This document shows positions 52,001 through 63,109 of a stretch of DNA of 64,000 bases, piece by piece. The translations under genes and the position numbers were made by a program. The notes under the pieces were generated by a model, which did not search any database, was not told the origin of the DNA, and saw nothing but the letters and a program-made list of their open reading frames with translations. Position 1 is the stretch's first letter; each line of letters starts with the position of its first letter. Source of the stretch: Odontesthes bonariensis (Eukaryota; Chordata; Actinopteri; Atheriniformes; Atherinopsidae); contig NC_134513.1 of NCBI RefSeq assembly GCF_027942865.1, forward strand, positions 33,163,429 to 33,227,428, given 5' to 3'.

Positions 52001-55000
52001 GTGGCAACTCTCCATCCATGCATGTCAGACGTGGCTGAGGATCTCTGCTCCATGCTGAAGGGAGACTTCAGGTTTCATGTAGGTTCTCTATACTCAGACA
52101 CCTAAACTGAAATATATCTGCAGGATATTTGGATGTGTTGGTCTGTGTTCTTGTCTTTTTTTTTCTTTTTTTTTCTTTGAATGAATTATTATGAATGAAG
52201 GTCTTTGTGCTGATAGATTCGGAAGAAGGACCAGATCAACATCGAGACGAAAAATAAAACTGTCCGATTCATCGGGGAACTGGCCAAGTTCAAGATGTTC
52301 TCAAAAAGTGACACGCTTCATTGTCTCAAGGTGGGTGAAGAATCACTGTCAGAGGTATGAGCTGATGAATGGAAATGTTTCAGGGATTTGTCTGCTTGTT
52401 TGGCTTCCTGAAAGGATTTTTTCACATCACACAAAAGCTGTAACTGAATCCTGAGACCCTTTTAACACGAAGCGGAATTGATGCGTCTTCGGTTTTCCTC
52501 GATGTCCAGTTTGTAAGGCATGGAGGCAGAATGGTTGTTGGGAGTTGATGCGCCTCTCATCTGGCAACAGAACCAGTTGCAGGACCAAGTTGGCATCCAT
52601 ATGTCATACACCGCTCTTACCAATGACCCAATCTGATGATTCCAAGATGCTGGTTTTCTAATTGTACACACATACAGATACAGAGTCAGTGAAGCCGCCT
52701 CTAATTGGTCAATGTAAAAGACTGAAGAGGCTTTTGATATTTGATCGTGGTCAGGAAGTTCACATCTACAAATTCGAATATTCACCTCAGTAGGGAATGT
52801 AATATGTACCAACAACTTTTACCAACGCTTCATCTCCCTTTCCCTCCAATCAATTCCATTAATTCATCTCTTTTCACATCTCCTTTTTGTTTTTCTGATG
52901 TTTTGTAAAGCAAAATGTATGTGATACTAAGTTATTGGATGTGTGTTTCTCAACAGATGCTGCTGTCTGATTTCACCCATCACCACATAGAGATGGCATG
53001 CACGCTGCTGGAGACCTGCGGCCGCTTCCTGTTCAGATCCCCGGACTCTCACCTGCGCACCAGCGTCCTGCTGGTCAGTACTTTTTATTGTATCAATTCA
53101 ATTGTATTTGATTGAGTATAAACAGTTGAAGCATGTGTGCTCTCCAGGAACAAATGATGCGTAAGAAGCAGGCGCAGCATCTGGACGCACGCTATGTAAC
53201 CATGGTGGAGAACGCTTACTACTACTGCAACCCCCCGCCCATGGAGAAGACGGTGCGGAAGAAGAGACCACCGCTGCAGGAGTACATCCGCAAGCTGCTC
53301 TACAAGGACCTGTCCAAAGTCACCACAGAGAAGGTGCTGAGGCAGATGCGCAAGCTGCCCTGGCAAGACCCCGAGGTGAAGAGCTACCTGATCTGCTGCA
53401 TGGTCAACATCTGGAACGTCAAGTACAACAGCATCCACTGTGTGGCCAACCTGCTGGCCGGCCTGGTGGCCTATCAGGAGGATGTGGGCATCCATGTGGT
53501 GGATGGAGTGCTGGAGGACATCCGGCTGGGCATGGAGGTACAGAGAGAGATGCACTGATCTGGAAATTGTGTGAAAACTGATCTTTTTTTTTTTCCAATT
53601 TTTTCAAATTCAAAGCCAAGTTTTTGAGAGTACAGCATCAACGCTAAGTGTAGAATTATGTAGAATTAGTTTTGATAGGAAATAGTAGAGGTGCACCGAA
53701 TATTCGGCAACCGAAAATATTCGGCCGAAAACGCAAAAAAAAAACACATTCGGCTTTCGGCCGAAAGCCAAATGAGTGGCCGAATCGGAGGCCGAATAGT
53801 GGTGACGCAAAATTATCCACTTCCAGACGGCGGAGTCGACAGAACCAAAGTCATCTGTAAACTCTGCCAATATGCCGCCCATTGATTCAATGCGAGACTC
53901 CGGTTCTTTTCACAGATGTTTATTAACGCCACATCAACACCGTATAACTAAATGTTCAAGTAAACAAAGTAAAAGACAACATTAGTTGTTGTAATCCTTA
54001 AAGAAATAGCATTCTTAGCATTGTCGCTGGTACCAATAAATAATCAAAGTAATACTGGCTACTTTAGCTGCTTCTCAACCAACGGCAGGGGCAATCTTCA
54101 CGGTCAAAACTAGGATTCTTTAACTTCCACTTCTCTTCTGCATCACATTCACACAGTTACAGCAAACACCACGAAGCATGGAGTAATAAAATAAAAATAA
54201 ACTAGCAGGTAACATCACGCTACAGGTGCTCCTCGGTCTCTGTGTGAAGCTCTCGGAGCTAACCGACGCTACTTCCTGTTTTACTTGTTTCCACGTAAAA
54301 GCATGTATTTCAAAATAAATTAAAAATAAAAACTCCTGCATTTACAGTCAAGTTGAATTGTCTTCTCACCGTAGTAGTTTCAGTCTAAAATATCACTTAA
54401 AGGCAAAACACACAAACTACAAAAAATGCTGCCACTGTTCCTGAAGGAGCAGGCTACCTAGACTCTATGCCAAAAAGGACACTCAGATAATTTGTTATAT
54501 TGCATGTTTTTACATTTTTGTGTTGGAACGCTTTTATAATATGTTGTATTTTTTGTTGTATGAAGTGAATGAAAAAAAACCCAGAATTAATTGAAAATGG
54601 GAATTAATGAAACTTATCTCTAGTTATTAGTTATAGTTATTAGTAATAACTTTTGAAGATTTCAAATAAACATTTATTTTCTTTGAAAAACATGTCTAAA
54701 CATTTATTGTAAGGCGTAGATTTAAGCAATATTTAAAAATGGTGAAAAATCTAACTTTTGATAACTTAACTGAACTGTAATATTCGGTTTCGGTTTCGGT
54801 ATTCGGCCAAGTGATTAATTATTATTCGGTTTCGGTTTCGGCCACAAATTTTCATTTCGGTGCACCTCTAGGAAATAGTCTATATATGCTCTATAACATT
54901 TAGATTATTTCAAGCTGTACACCTTAAAAAGAATACATAGATCAGCAGTGAAGCTGCATGACGGAACAGCCAAGTTTGGATGGGTTTAACAATTAGAAAT

Positions 55001-58000
55001 AGGGATCCATACAGGAGTTTTGTTGGTAAGGAGGTATAAAATGTACATGTACATGCACATAGACCATCATCTTATTATTATTATGAGCCTGAAAGGTGTC
55101 AAAGAGACAAGAAAAGAAGAAGGATCAGGGGAATTAGCGTCCATCAGAGAGAATAACAAACTGAAGCTACATTTTACAGTGCACGCCACAGATGTTTGAG
55201 CAGCAGAGGAGGATTAAACCAAGACAAAATTAAAAGACTTAATATTTAATTAGAAGAGAGGGCTTAGAGTCCCTGTTGGGCTGCATCTCAGAGCTTTGTC
55301 TCCGTCGGTTTTGTGCACCAACGTCCTGGCAGCTTCATGCTAACAGAGATATACAGTAGAAGCAGCTGCAAAGTGAACAACTATCTTCTGTCAACCTCAC
55401 ATGATTATGTTGACTTCTATCGTCCATCTGTTACTCCAGAAAATATCTGGGTATATAATCCTTCTATCTAACATGAGCACCACACTCGATTGCAGTTGTT
55501 GTTGCAGCTAAATCAGTTAAGTCCATCTCCTCATCTGCACAAAGTGCATCCAGGGCAGGAAAGCTAGTTCAGAAAAATGTTGGACTCCCTACACTGAAAA
55601 TGATTAAAAGTAAAATGCAAAAAATGACCAAGAAACTTGACAGACGGATAAAAAACCTCACTGTTGCCTGTTCTTACCCTACCTGCCTACCAGTGTAAGC
55701 CGCTTTGGATGAAATACATAAACACAAAACATGTTGTTATTGTCACCTGTGTGAAGCCTGAGCACGGCTACGTGTTGCAGGACATGTGGGAATGTTGTGG
55801 GGCTTCAAGAGTTCACATGAGGTCATGATTTTGCACCACACCTAAATCTGTGTGAGTGAAAACGGGCAAATATTTACCCGGACAGGTTTGAAACTATGTT
55901 CAGCTACCTCCTTACTGACCCCAAATCTTCAGCCAGCCAGCTCAGTTTGACATTTATTCCTCATTCCATTCTTCAGTGTTGACAGGAGACCGTAAGACAT
56001 TTTTAAAATTGCAGCAACCAGCAGTTTGCCGATTTAAACTTCATCACTGCTGTACTCCATGATGAAAGTATCAAGATATCCTGCAGTTTCTCAGTCTTTT
56101 AAAGGTAACCCAAACAAAGTGCAGATCTTAGAGACTCATATCAGGTTTTATTTATCATCCCATCAAGTTTCCTGTTTGTGAGCCCTTCTGTTTACAATCC
56201 TGTGTCTGACTCTTAATGAATGAAGTGAATTTAACACAGTGAAACTTCCTGTAAACAAGCAGACCAACATAAACTGAAGTGTAATCACTTTCTGAATGGA
56301 AGGTGGAAAGGGGTTTTGTCTCGTAAAGCCACAATCATGTCACAAATTGACAGGAGAGTTTGACAGAACCATAAGTCCTGCTCACTCACTGACTTTATTT
56401 ATAGGAACCGTTTGGTCCTCAAACCTTTATATTCCTCTATACATCTATCCATCCATTTTCAGCTGCTCTTTGGGGACCGGCTCATAGATGCAACTGTCTG
56501 GGCAGAAATACTCAGAACTCCTTATCTCCAGCCACCTCCTCCTGCTTTTCTGGACGAACTCATTTCCTGCCAAGCTGTGAAAGATATTTTCTCCAGTGAG
56601 GGCTGCATCTGATCCAAAATGTCAGGAACACCTCACGTAGGAGGCGTCTGGAAGGGATGCTGTCCAGAAGTCCAAACTATTTCTTCTGTTGTATGAAGAA
56701 GTAGCTGCTCTACTCTGAGCTTCCCCGGGATGACTGAACTTATACCCTTACCCAGAAGGACCCTTGGCAACTGGCCAGTAGACACATCTGGAGCTTCAGT
56801 GAACGTCCGTCTCCTTTGTTTTCAGTGTGTAAAGCACTGTCAACATTGTCGGACTCCATCTGTGTTTTCCCGACAGGTGTCAGCTCTGATTGGTTGTTCA
56901 GGATTGCGAATATGTGCAAATTAAAGGAGGTGGCAGTGATGGAGGTAGTGGCAAATGACAAACTTAACATGTCGCACACAGTCTCTTTTCGTTTATCATC
57001 TTAATTTTTCCAAAACGAGAAAGCCTTTCATAATAAGTGGTGTGAGGAAACTGAAAAAGCTGATAATCAAGATTCAAAACAGACCCGCTCTGACATTACT
57101 TAAAACCAACACCCTGCTATGTTTTTTTTTTTTTTTCTTTTTATGTTTCTCTCATTGTGCAATATAATGTACATACTACGACCTCCTTCTGAGAGGGCAA
57201 ATAGTGTCTTCTGCAGGCATAGATTGTACATCTTGGGCTGAAAAAGCTGGTAGATGAGCAGCTTTGCCTTTCAGCTCAGTTCTCTCCTCACAGTGACCAC
57301 CAAACCTTTACAAATGGCAAGCATGACTTAAATTATGCATTTTCTCTTTTACTTCTTCATGGCATTTCAAGACAAATTTGCTCTTTATTGAATCTATTTA
57401 ATGTAATTTTAACAGAGGAAAGTCATACTAAAGTAAATTAGATCATCTTAAGTACATTTGATATTGAAGTAGTTGTAGTTACTACTAATTTGTATTCCTG
57501 GATTTGATTATAGATAGTAGAAATTTGAATTGTGTCACTTAGCTGAGTACGATTCTTTTGTTTCAGATAAAGCTAATAATCACATTACAACACAACTGAG
57601 AGTATTTTCTTAAATTGATATATTTAGAATATTAAAACTCCAGAAGGCACCCCTCTGCTGCATACTTTAAGTAATTGATGCTGTTAAAACTTGTCTTAAT
57701 AAGATTTAAAATACTTTTTTCCCCTCCATCTGTTTCTAGGTAAACCAGCCCAAGTTCAACCAGCGCCGGATCAGCAGTGCCAAGTTCCTGGGCGAGCTCT
57801 ACAACTACCGCATGGTGGAGTCGGCGGTCATTTTCCGCACCCTATTCTCTTTCATCTCCTTCGGGGTGAGCCAGGATGGCAGTCCCAGCCCTCTGGACCC
57901 TCCAGAGCACCTATTTCGCATCCGTCTGGTTTGCACCTTGCTCGACACATGCGGACAATACTTTGATCGCGGCTCGAGCAAAAGGAAGCTGGACTGTTTC

Positions 58001-61000
58001 CTCATCTACTTCCAGGCAAGTAGCTTATAATGCATCTGTAGTTACCGCCCTGTTGTGCACACACGTACATGTTTACCTTAAGACTTTCCAGTGAAATAAA
58101 GCTCAATTTAATGATATTTTTGCAGCGCTACATCTGGTGGAAAAAGAGTGTGGACGTTTGGACCAAAGACCATCCGTTCCCTATCGACATAGACTACATG
58201 ATCAGCGACACTCTGGAGCTGCTCAGGCCCAAAATGAGGCTCAGCTGCTCCCTCGAGGAGGCCATTAAGCAAGTCACTGATCTAGAGAGGGAAGTGCTTG
58301 TCAAACTAGGTAAGAGTGACACAGTGTGTGCAGTTTTCTGTATCTGGCTTAAAATCTAAAATGTGCAAACAATGCTAGTGTCAATACAGCAGCCGGTCTT
58401 CCTGGTTTTGCTGCTTTCTGTCGTCTCTGCAGAGCAGCATTCCTTGGTGTGTAGGAGGAGGTTGGTGCTCCATCACTTATCTCCCTGCTTTATCTGACAG
58501 GTTTAGTTTGTTGAAACGCACACATACCAAACAGATGCTCTCACTGGAAAGACCCAGTCACCCAAAGATGTCCTTTGACCACGCCCTGGCTGATCAGGGC
58601 TCTTTTGGTAAAAAGAAGTAGGTGACCTGCTCAGTATTAGGCAGGTGGTCATAATGTTACGGTTGGTCAGTTTACAGTTCTGTGGGGCAAAAAAGTACAT
58701 CCTCTATCAGTTTTACTCTTTAGTGCACCACAAAAGATCTGATCTGGTCCTTACCAGGTCTCAAGATGTCTAAATAAAAGCTCAGATGAACAACAAGACA
58801 GTTTGCTGCTCTGCAGCATTCAGGTGTGTGTTAACACAATGCCAAGGAGGACAGACATCAGCAATGATCTTAGAGAAGCAATTGTTGCTGCCCATCAATA
58901 TGGAAAGGGTTATAAGGCCATTTCCAAACAATTGGGAGTCCATCATTCTACAGAGAGAAAGATTATTCACAAGACAGCCGTCAATCTTCCCAGTAGTGGA
59001 GGTCCCAGCAAGCTCACCCCAAGGTCAAAAACCCAAGAGCTACATCTCAGACTCTGCAGGCGTCAGTTAGCAAAGTTGTGTGGTCAAAGTTCATAACAGC
59101 ACAATTAGAAAAAGACTGAACAAGTATGGCTTCTTTAGAAGAGTTGCAGGGGAAAGCTTCTTCTCTCTAAAAAGACCAGACCAAAGTGGAGATGTTTGCT
59201 CATAATGCACAGCAGCACATTTGGAGAAAACCAAACACAGCATATCAGCACAAACACCTCATACGTTTATCGTCAAGCATGGTGGTGGAGGGCTGATGGT
59301 TTTGGCTTGTTCTGCAGCCACAGGACCTGGACACCTTGCAGTCATTGAGTCCACCATCAACTCCTCTGGATACCAAAGTATTCTAGAGTCAAATGTGAGG
59401 CCATCTGTCCAACAGCGAAAGCTTGGCTGAAACTGACAATGATCCCAAACACAGCAACAAGTGTCTACAACAGAATGTGTGAAAAATAAAATAATCAAGG
59501 TGTTGCAATGGTCCAGCCAAAGTCCAGACCTCAACCTGACTGAAATGCTGTGGTGGTACTGTCCAAAAGTCTTGAGACATCCTTTGTTTCTTTAAATATT
59601 GCCAGGAAAACAGAAATTGGTGCAGCAAGTTATTATAACGTGCAAATACACCTCGCCACAGGGGTCCCCCAAGGCTCAGTACTGGGACCTCTTCTCTTTG
59701 CCATATACACTGGGCCAGATCATCCCATCACATGGCTTCTCATACCAATGTTATGCTGACGATACCCATCTCTATCTGTCATTCCCACCTGACGACCACA
59801 TGGTCTCAGTACGAATCTCAGACTGTCTCACTGACATATATCGAAATGGATGAAAGCCCATCACCTCTAACTAAACCTCTCTAAAACTGAACTGCTTGTC
59901 TTTCCAGCCAAACCAACCATACACCACAGCATCTCCATCCAAACTGAATCCCTATCTCTTGCTCCATCAAAGGCAGCTAGAAACTTGGATGTCATGATTG
60001 ATGACCAACTAACCTTTAAAGATCATGTTACCTCCGTTGCTCGATCATGCCGCTTTGCATTGCTAAACATAAGAAAGATCTGCCCATACCTAACCCAACA
60101 TGCCAACCAGCTCCTGGTGCAGGCTATGGTCATCTCCCGCCTTGACTACTGCAACGCTCTCCTAACTGGTATCCCAGCCTGTGCTGTGAAACTGCTGCAG
60201 ATGGTTCAGAACGCGGCGGCGCGTCTGGTTTTCGGTCAGCCGAAAAGAGCACACATTACCCCTCTGTTCATTTAGCTCCACTGGCTACCATTAGCCACCC
60301 GCCATCAAATTCAAGTCACTGATGTTAGCCGACAGAGTCCTTAATGGAAAGGCTCCCATCTACTTGAATGCTCTTGCAAAGGCTTACGTCATAACTCGGT
60401 CACCCTGGTTGTCACAGAATTGTCGTATAACAGTGCCTACACCATGCTTAAGACAATCCAGACTCTTTTCATGTGTCGTTCCACGATAGTGGAATGACCT
60501 ACCGAGCGCTACCAGAACAGGGGCGTCCCTGAATATCTTAAAAAAAACTCTTCAAGAAACTCTTGAAGACCCAGCTCTTCAGAGAGCATCTCTTATCTTA
60601 GCACTTACCCTGTACTTCCCTACCCCCTCTACTGCACTTTATCTTTCTGTACTCCGCTAAATGTCTGCACTCTATCTCTACACTGTCATCTCTGATAGAG
60701 CCTGACCAGTGGTTTCCTTATATGTAACTTATTGTTATTATTAGCTTTGATGTTAGCTATAATGTTAGATTTTTTCATTTGTTAATCGCTTTGGATAAAA
60801 GCGTCTGCTAAATGCATAAACATAACAACAAATATAAATGTAAATACACTATGAAAGGAAAAAACTGATGATTTTTTTGACTCAAGATTTGGTCTGAGCT
60901 CCTTTATTCTCCAACACAGCCTGAACCCTCTCAAACGAGCTTTCTGTTCTTTTTTTAAGTAGTCTTCAGGAATAGTTCTCCAGGCTTCTTGAAGGGCATC

Positions 61001-63109
61001 GCAAAGCACTTCTTTGGATGTCGGCTGCCCTTTGTTCCGTTCTCTGCCAAGATGATCCCACACTGCTTCAATAATGTTGAGGTCCGGGCTCTGGGGAGGA
61101 TTCATCCCTCCATCAGACCTGTTGCCACTGATTTTCAGTCCACTTCTTGTTTCATTTGGCATAGCTCAGCCTTTTCTCCCTGTTACCCTTCCTTAAGAAT
61201 GGCTTCTTGACAGCCACCCTTCCATGGAGCCCATTTCTGATGAGGCTTGGGCCAACAGTAGATGGATCAGCTGAAGGTCCCGATACATCTCTCAGCTCCC
61301 GTGTCAGGTCTTTGCTGGATTTTTTCCTCTTTCTTAAGGACATCACTTTCAGATCCTGTTCATCTGCTGTAGATAGTTCTTTAGGCCTGACACTTCTTCT
61401 TTGTCCTCCACTTGTCCAGTTTCCTCAAATGTTTTAAGGACACACTGTACACCATGCTGAGATATGCCAAGTTTTCAGCTAACAGCTCTTTGGGAATCAC
61501 CTTGTTGCTGCAGAAATCCTGTTTTCTGTCTGTCAAACTGTGTTATCTTTGGTGTTTTTCATAGATGCAACTAAAGAAATGGGAACAAATTATGTGTTTC
61601 TGTGACAGGCTGCTAGTAACAAAGTGTATAAAGATCCAATTTAACAAAGCTTCTTTGCTAAGCTGTCTGTTATGTGTCGACACAACACTGTTTCTTTCTC
61701 TCAGTCAGGGGCCTTTTTTTATGCTCAATTGATTCATAGGTCAGAGTGAAGTGGCTTAACAAACAAAAGTCACATTCTTAACTTCAGAAAGCCTGAATAA
61801 CTATTGCTCACGGCCACTTTATAAGATCAGGAAAAAGTCAGACTGCTTGGAAGAAACATCTAAAGAAATGAAGGATGGCTCAAGACTGTAATGACCGGTA
61901 CATTGATAATAAATACATAATTAATTGTAGATTTAATGTGGTACTGAGAAGGTCTTAAGAAGTCTTAGGCTAGATTTGGTAAATCAGTGATTAATTAAAA
62001 GTCTTTTCTCAGTCAGTTTGGACTAGAAAACAAGTGAACCTTTAAAGAGGGGGTCAGACTGCCTTGTTGTGTTCCAACTGGTTTTACATACACGGATCAG
62101 TAGCTTTCAAAATGTCTTAATCTTTATTTAAAAAATTTGTTATAGATAGAAGGAAATGGCCAGGTGGGGATATGAGGAGGAAGAAGAAAGCATTTTTGTA
62201 GCAGGTGTATCTTGCTCTGCAGCCTGATGACAGTACATGAACAAAACTTGCTTTAACATTTTCAAGGTGTTGACTTGGAATGCAGAGAAAAATGTAAACT
62301 GCTTCACCCTCTGTAAGAGTGATGGAGGCTGACGCAGTGTGTGCTCTGTAAGAGTGATGGAGGCTGACGCAGTGTGTGCTCAGACGTTTTACTGGAATAA
62401 AACTACCAATGCAACAATGTATGTACAACAGCATTCTTCCCCAAGTGGTTTGACACTAAAGAATCTCCACTTAAATCTGAATGGTCGTGAAGAGACTAAT
62501 GCGAGAGGAAAGAGGAGACTTTGCAGCTCGGGAATGGGAGCCATCTTTGTTTATAAATGTGTCACCTGGGTAAATGGACTTTGTAACTTTACACCTCTGA
62601 TATGTGTGTGAACGTTTATGCTGTGTGAACATGGGAGAGGAGAGGGTGAGTGATTGAGGCCCCTTGAAGTTAAACAGAAGGTCTATTGTTACCTTTCATA
62701 CTTTAACCAGGATCAGACATTCCTCACTTCGCCAGTCACACGAGACCTGATCCGCAACTTCAGCTCGCCAGCTTGACTTCATATCTGCGCCATCACCACA
62801 GTTACATAATTAAACTGAATTTATTTTTGGCTCCGTATTTAGAAGAAAACAATTATGCCACAATTAGTCTCTCCTTTATGGTTGATGTATTAATAACTGA
62901 AGCTTTTGTTTGAGTAAAGCCTCTCTTCTGTTTTTGAATCATCTTTTCACAAAGGCCTGGCCATGGGGAGGGACGGTCGCACCAGTGCCATGAGTGAAGG
63001 CGACGGTCTCGATGAGGAGGACGACGATGGTGATGACGACGAAGAGGGGGGCGCCGAGACTGAGGAGCAGTCGGGCAACGAGAGCGAAATGAATGAACAG
63101 GATGAGGAT
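46032..63109 (+). CDS. upf2: UPF2, regulator of nonsense transcripts 2 (partial, 3' end off window)
   Basis: UPF2 bridges UPF1 and UPF3 in nonsense-mediated mRNA decay in the cytoplasm. Fourteen coding exons: 46032-46399, 48627-49406, 49487-49647, 49733-49924, 50003-50158, 51403-51506, 51652-51737, 51970-52078, 52217-52330, 52957-53073, 53148-53537, 57740-58015, 58126-58309 and 62955-63109. They total 3192 bp, exactly 1064 codons. The N-terminus (MPAERKHS) is followed by a long Lys/Glu helix. Three MIF4G domains follow: the first largely in exon 48627-49406 (SRLDSSLKKNTAFVKKL, FIAELTIVGLFTDKEGLSLI), the second across 51403-53200, the third across 53148-58309. The last exon seen is the acidic region (GGAETEEQSGNESE) before the UPF1-binding tail, which is beyond base 64000. 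The intron after 58015 has a GC donor. The ATG opens 1 bp after an acceptor, so a non-coding first exon lies upstream. Identity is certain. Confidence 0.95.
46521..46731 (-). mobile_element. tRNA-derived SINE, copy 2
   Basis: A close relative of the SINE at 33920-34130 in the same orientation, with A box TGGCGTAGTGGG (46709-46720) and B box GGTTCGACTCC (46646-46656). A 14-bp target-site duplication GAAGCTTCAGATTT lies at 46507-46520 and 46732-46745. It is in the upf2 intron after exon 46032-46399. Confidence 0.9.
46865..47546. mobile_element. Fold-back MITE with TTAA ends (Kolobok/T2-like)
   Basis: A nearly complete inverted repeat: arms of about 270 bp each run inward from TTAAAGGGATAGTTC (46865) and its counterpart at 47546, where the reverse strand reads TTAAGGGGATAGTTCACC. 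About 140 bp of unique sequence separates them. TTAA flanks both ends (46865-46868, 47543-47546). TTAAAGG-type ends resemble the T2/Kolobok family. Because the arms mirror each other, similar open frames appear on both strands; neither is a gene. Confidence 0.85.
47547..48626. other. upf2 intron remainder
   Basis: About 1.1 kb between the fold-back MITE and exon 48627-49406. I see no recognised element. An open frame runs into the exon from upstream, but the acceptor TTTCTGCAG at 48618-48626 fits the reading frame of the previous exon. Confidence 0.5.
50159..51402. other. upf2 intron without recognised content
   Basis: A 1.24-kb intron between exons 50003-50158 and 51403-51506. AT-rich, with no element or RNA that I recognise. 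Confidence 0.5.
52331..52956. other. upf2 intron without recognised content
   Basis: A 626-bp intron. The stretch 52440-52830 differs from its surroundings in composition and could be an old repeat, but I cannot assign it. Confidence 0.4.
53686..54870. mobile_element. Non-autonomous hAT transposon
   Basis: Ends are TAGAGGTGCACCGAA and, reverse-complemented on the right, TAGAGGTGCACCGAA. An 8-bp target-site duplication GGAAATAG flanks them (53678-53685 and 54871-54878), the hallmark of hAT elements. Both ends are packed with ATTCGG and TTCGGCC words that act as subterminal repeats. Inside, about 53840-53885 reads KVICKLCQYAAH, the start of a BED-type zinc finger, so this is an internal deletion of an autonomous hAT. 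It lies in the 4.2-kb upf2 intron 53538-57739. Confidence 0.92.
54879..56440. other. upf2 intron stretch without recognised content
   Basis: About 1.5 kb of AT-rich intronic sequence. I recognise no gene, RNA or repeat family in it. Confidence 0.45.
56440..57300 (-). mobile_element. Decayed RTE/Rex3-like LINE fragment (antisense)
   Basis: The left end ATCCATCCATTTTC is the complement of the GGATGGAT-type tail of RTE-like elements. The following 300 bp match the general pattern of the 3' coding end of these LINEs read in reverse, as does a piece near 57180-57300 (AGCTTTGCCTTTCAGCTCAG), which also occurs near 11300. No open frame remains. The middle, about 56780-57170, is unassigned. Confidence 0.5.
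58690..59560 (+). pseudogene. Tc1-type transposase pseudogene
   Basis: The N-terminal helix-turn-helix reads MPRRTDISNDLREAIVAAHQ and KAISKQLGVHHSTERKIIHK (58840 onward). The catalytic region resumes in other frames, with VKHGGGGLMVLACSAATGPG near 59272 and QSPDLNLTEMLWW near 59523. Frameshifts and stops break it, and complete terminal inverted repeats are not seen. It lies in the upf2 intron 58310-62954. Confidence 0.85.
59600..60838 (+). pseudogene. L2-type LINE fragment with 3' tail
   Basis: Broken frames carry GVPQGSVLGPLLFAIYT, CYADDTHLYLSFPPDDH (the catalytic YADD), and RLDYCNALLTGIPACAV with QNAAARLVFGQPKR. The 3' end reads TCGCTTTGGATAAAAGCGTC then TGCTAAATG, the classic L2 tail. The endonuclease half is absent, so it is 5'-truncated, and frameshifts make it inactive. 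Confidence 0.88.
60839..61560 (-). pseudogene. Tc1-type transposase pseudogene, minus strand
   Basis: The minus strand reads SLRKRKKSSKDLTRELRDVS and KKPFLRKGNREKRLSYAK near 61150-61346. The C-terminal catalytic part PPQSPDLNIIEAVWDHLGRE lies in the frame 60782-61162. A deletion removes part of the DDE core. It is a different Tc1 lineage from the copy at 58690-59560, and matches the scraps at 44400-45650. Confidence 0.85.
61561..62954. other. upf2 intron remainder
   Basis: About 1.4 kb of intron. The only structure I see is a 35-bp unit repeated twice in tandem at 62309-62378 (CTCTGTAAGAGTGATGGAGG onward). Confidence 0.5.

Noticed and set aside
53085..53555. Minus-strand frame of 156 codons
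   Set aside because: A shadow of upf2 exon 53148-53537, which is conserved and in phase on the plus strand.
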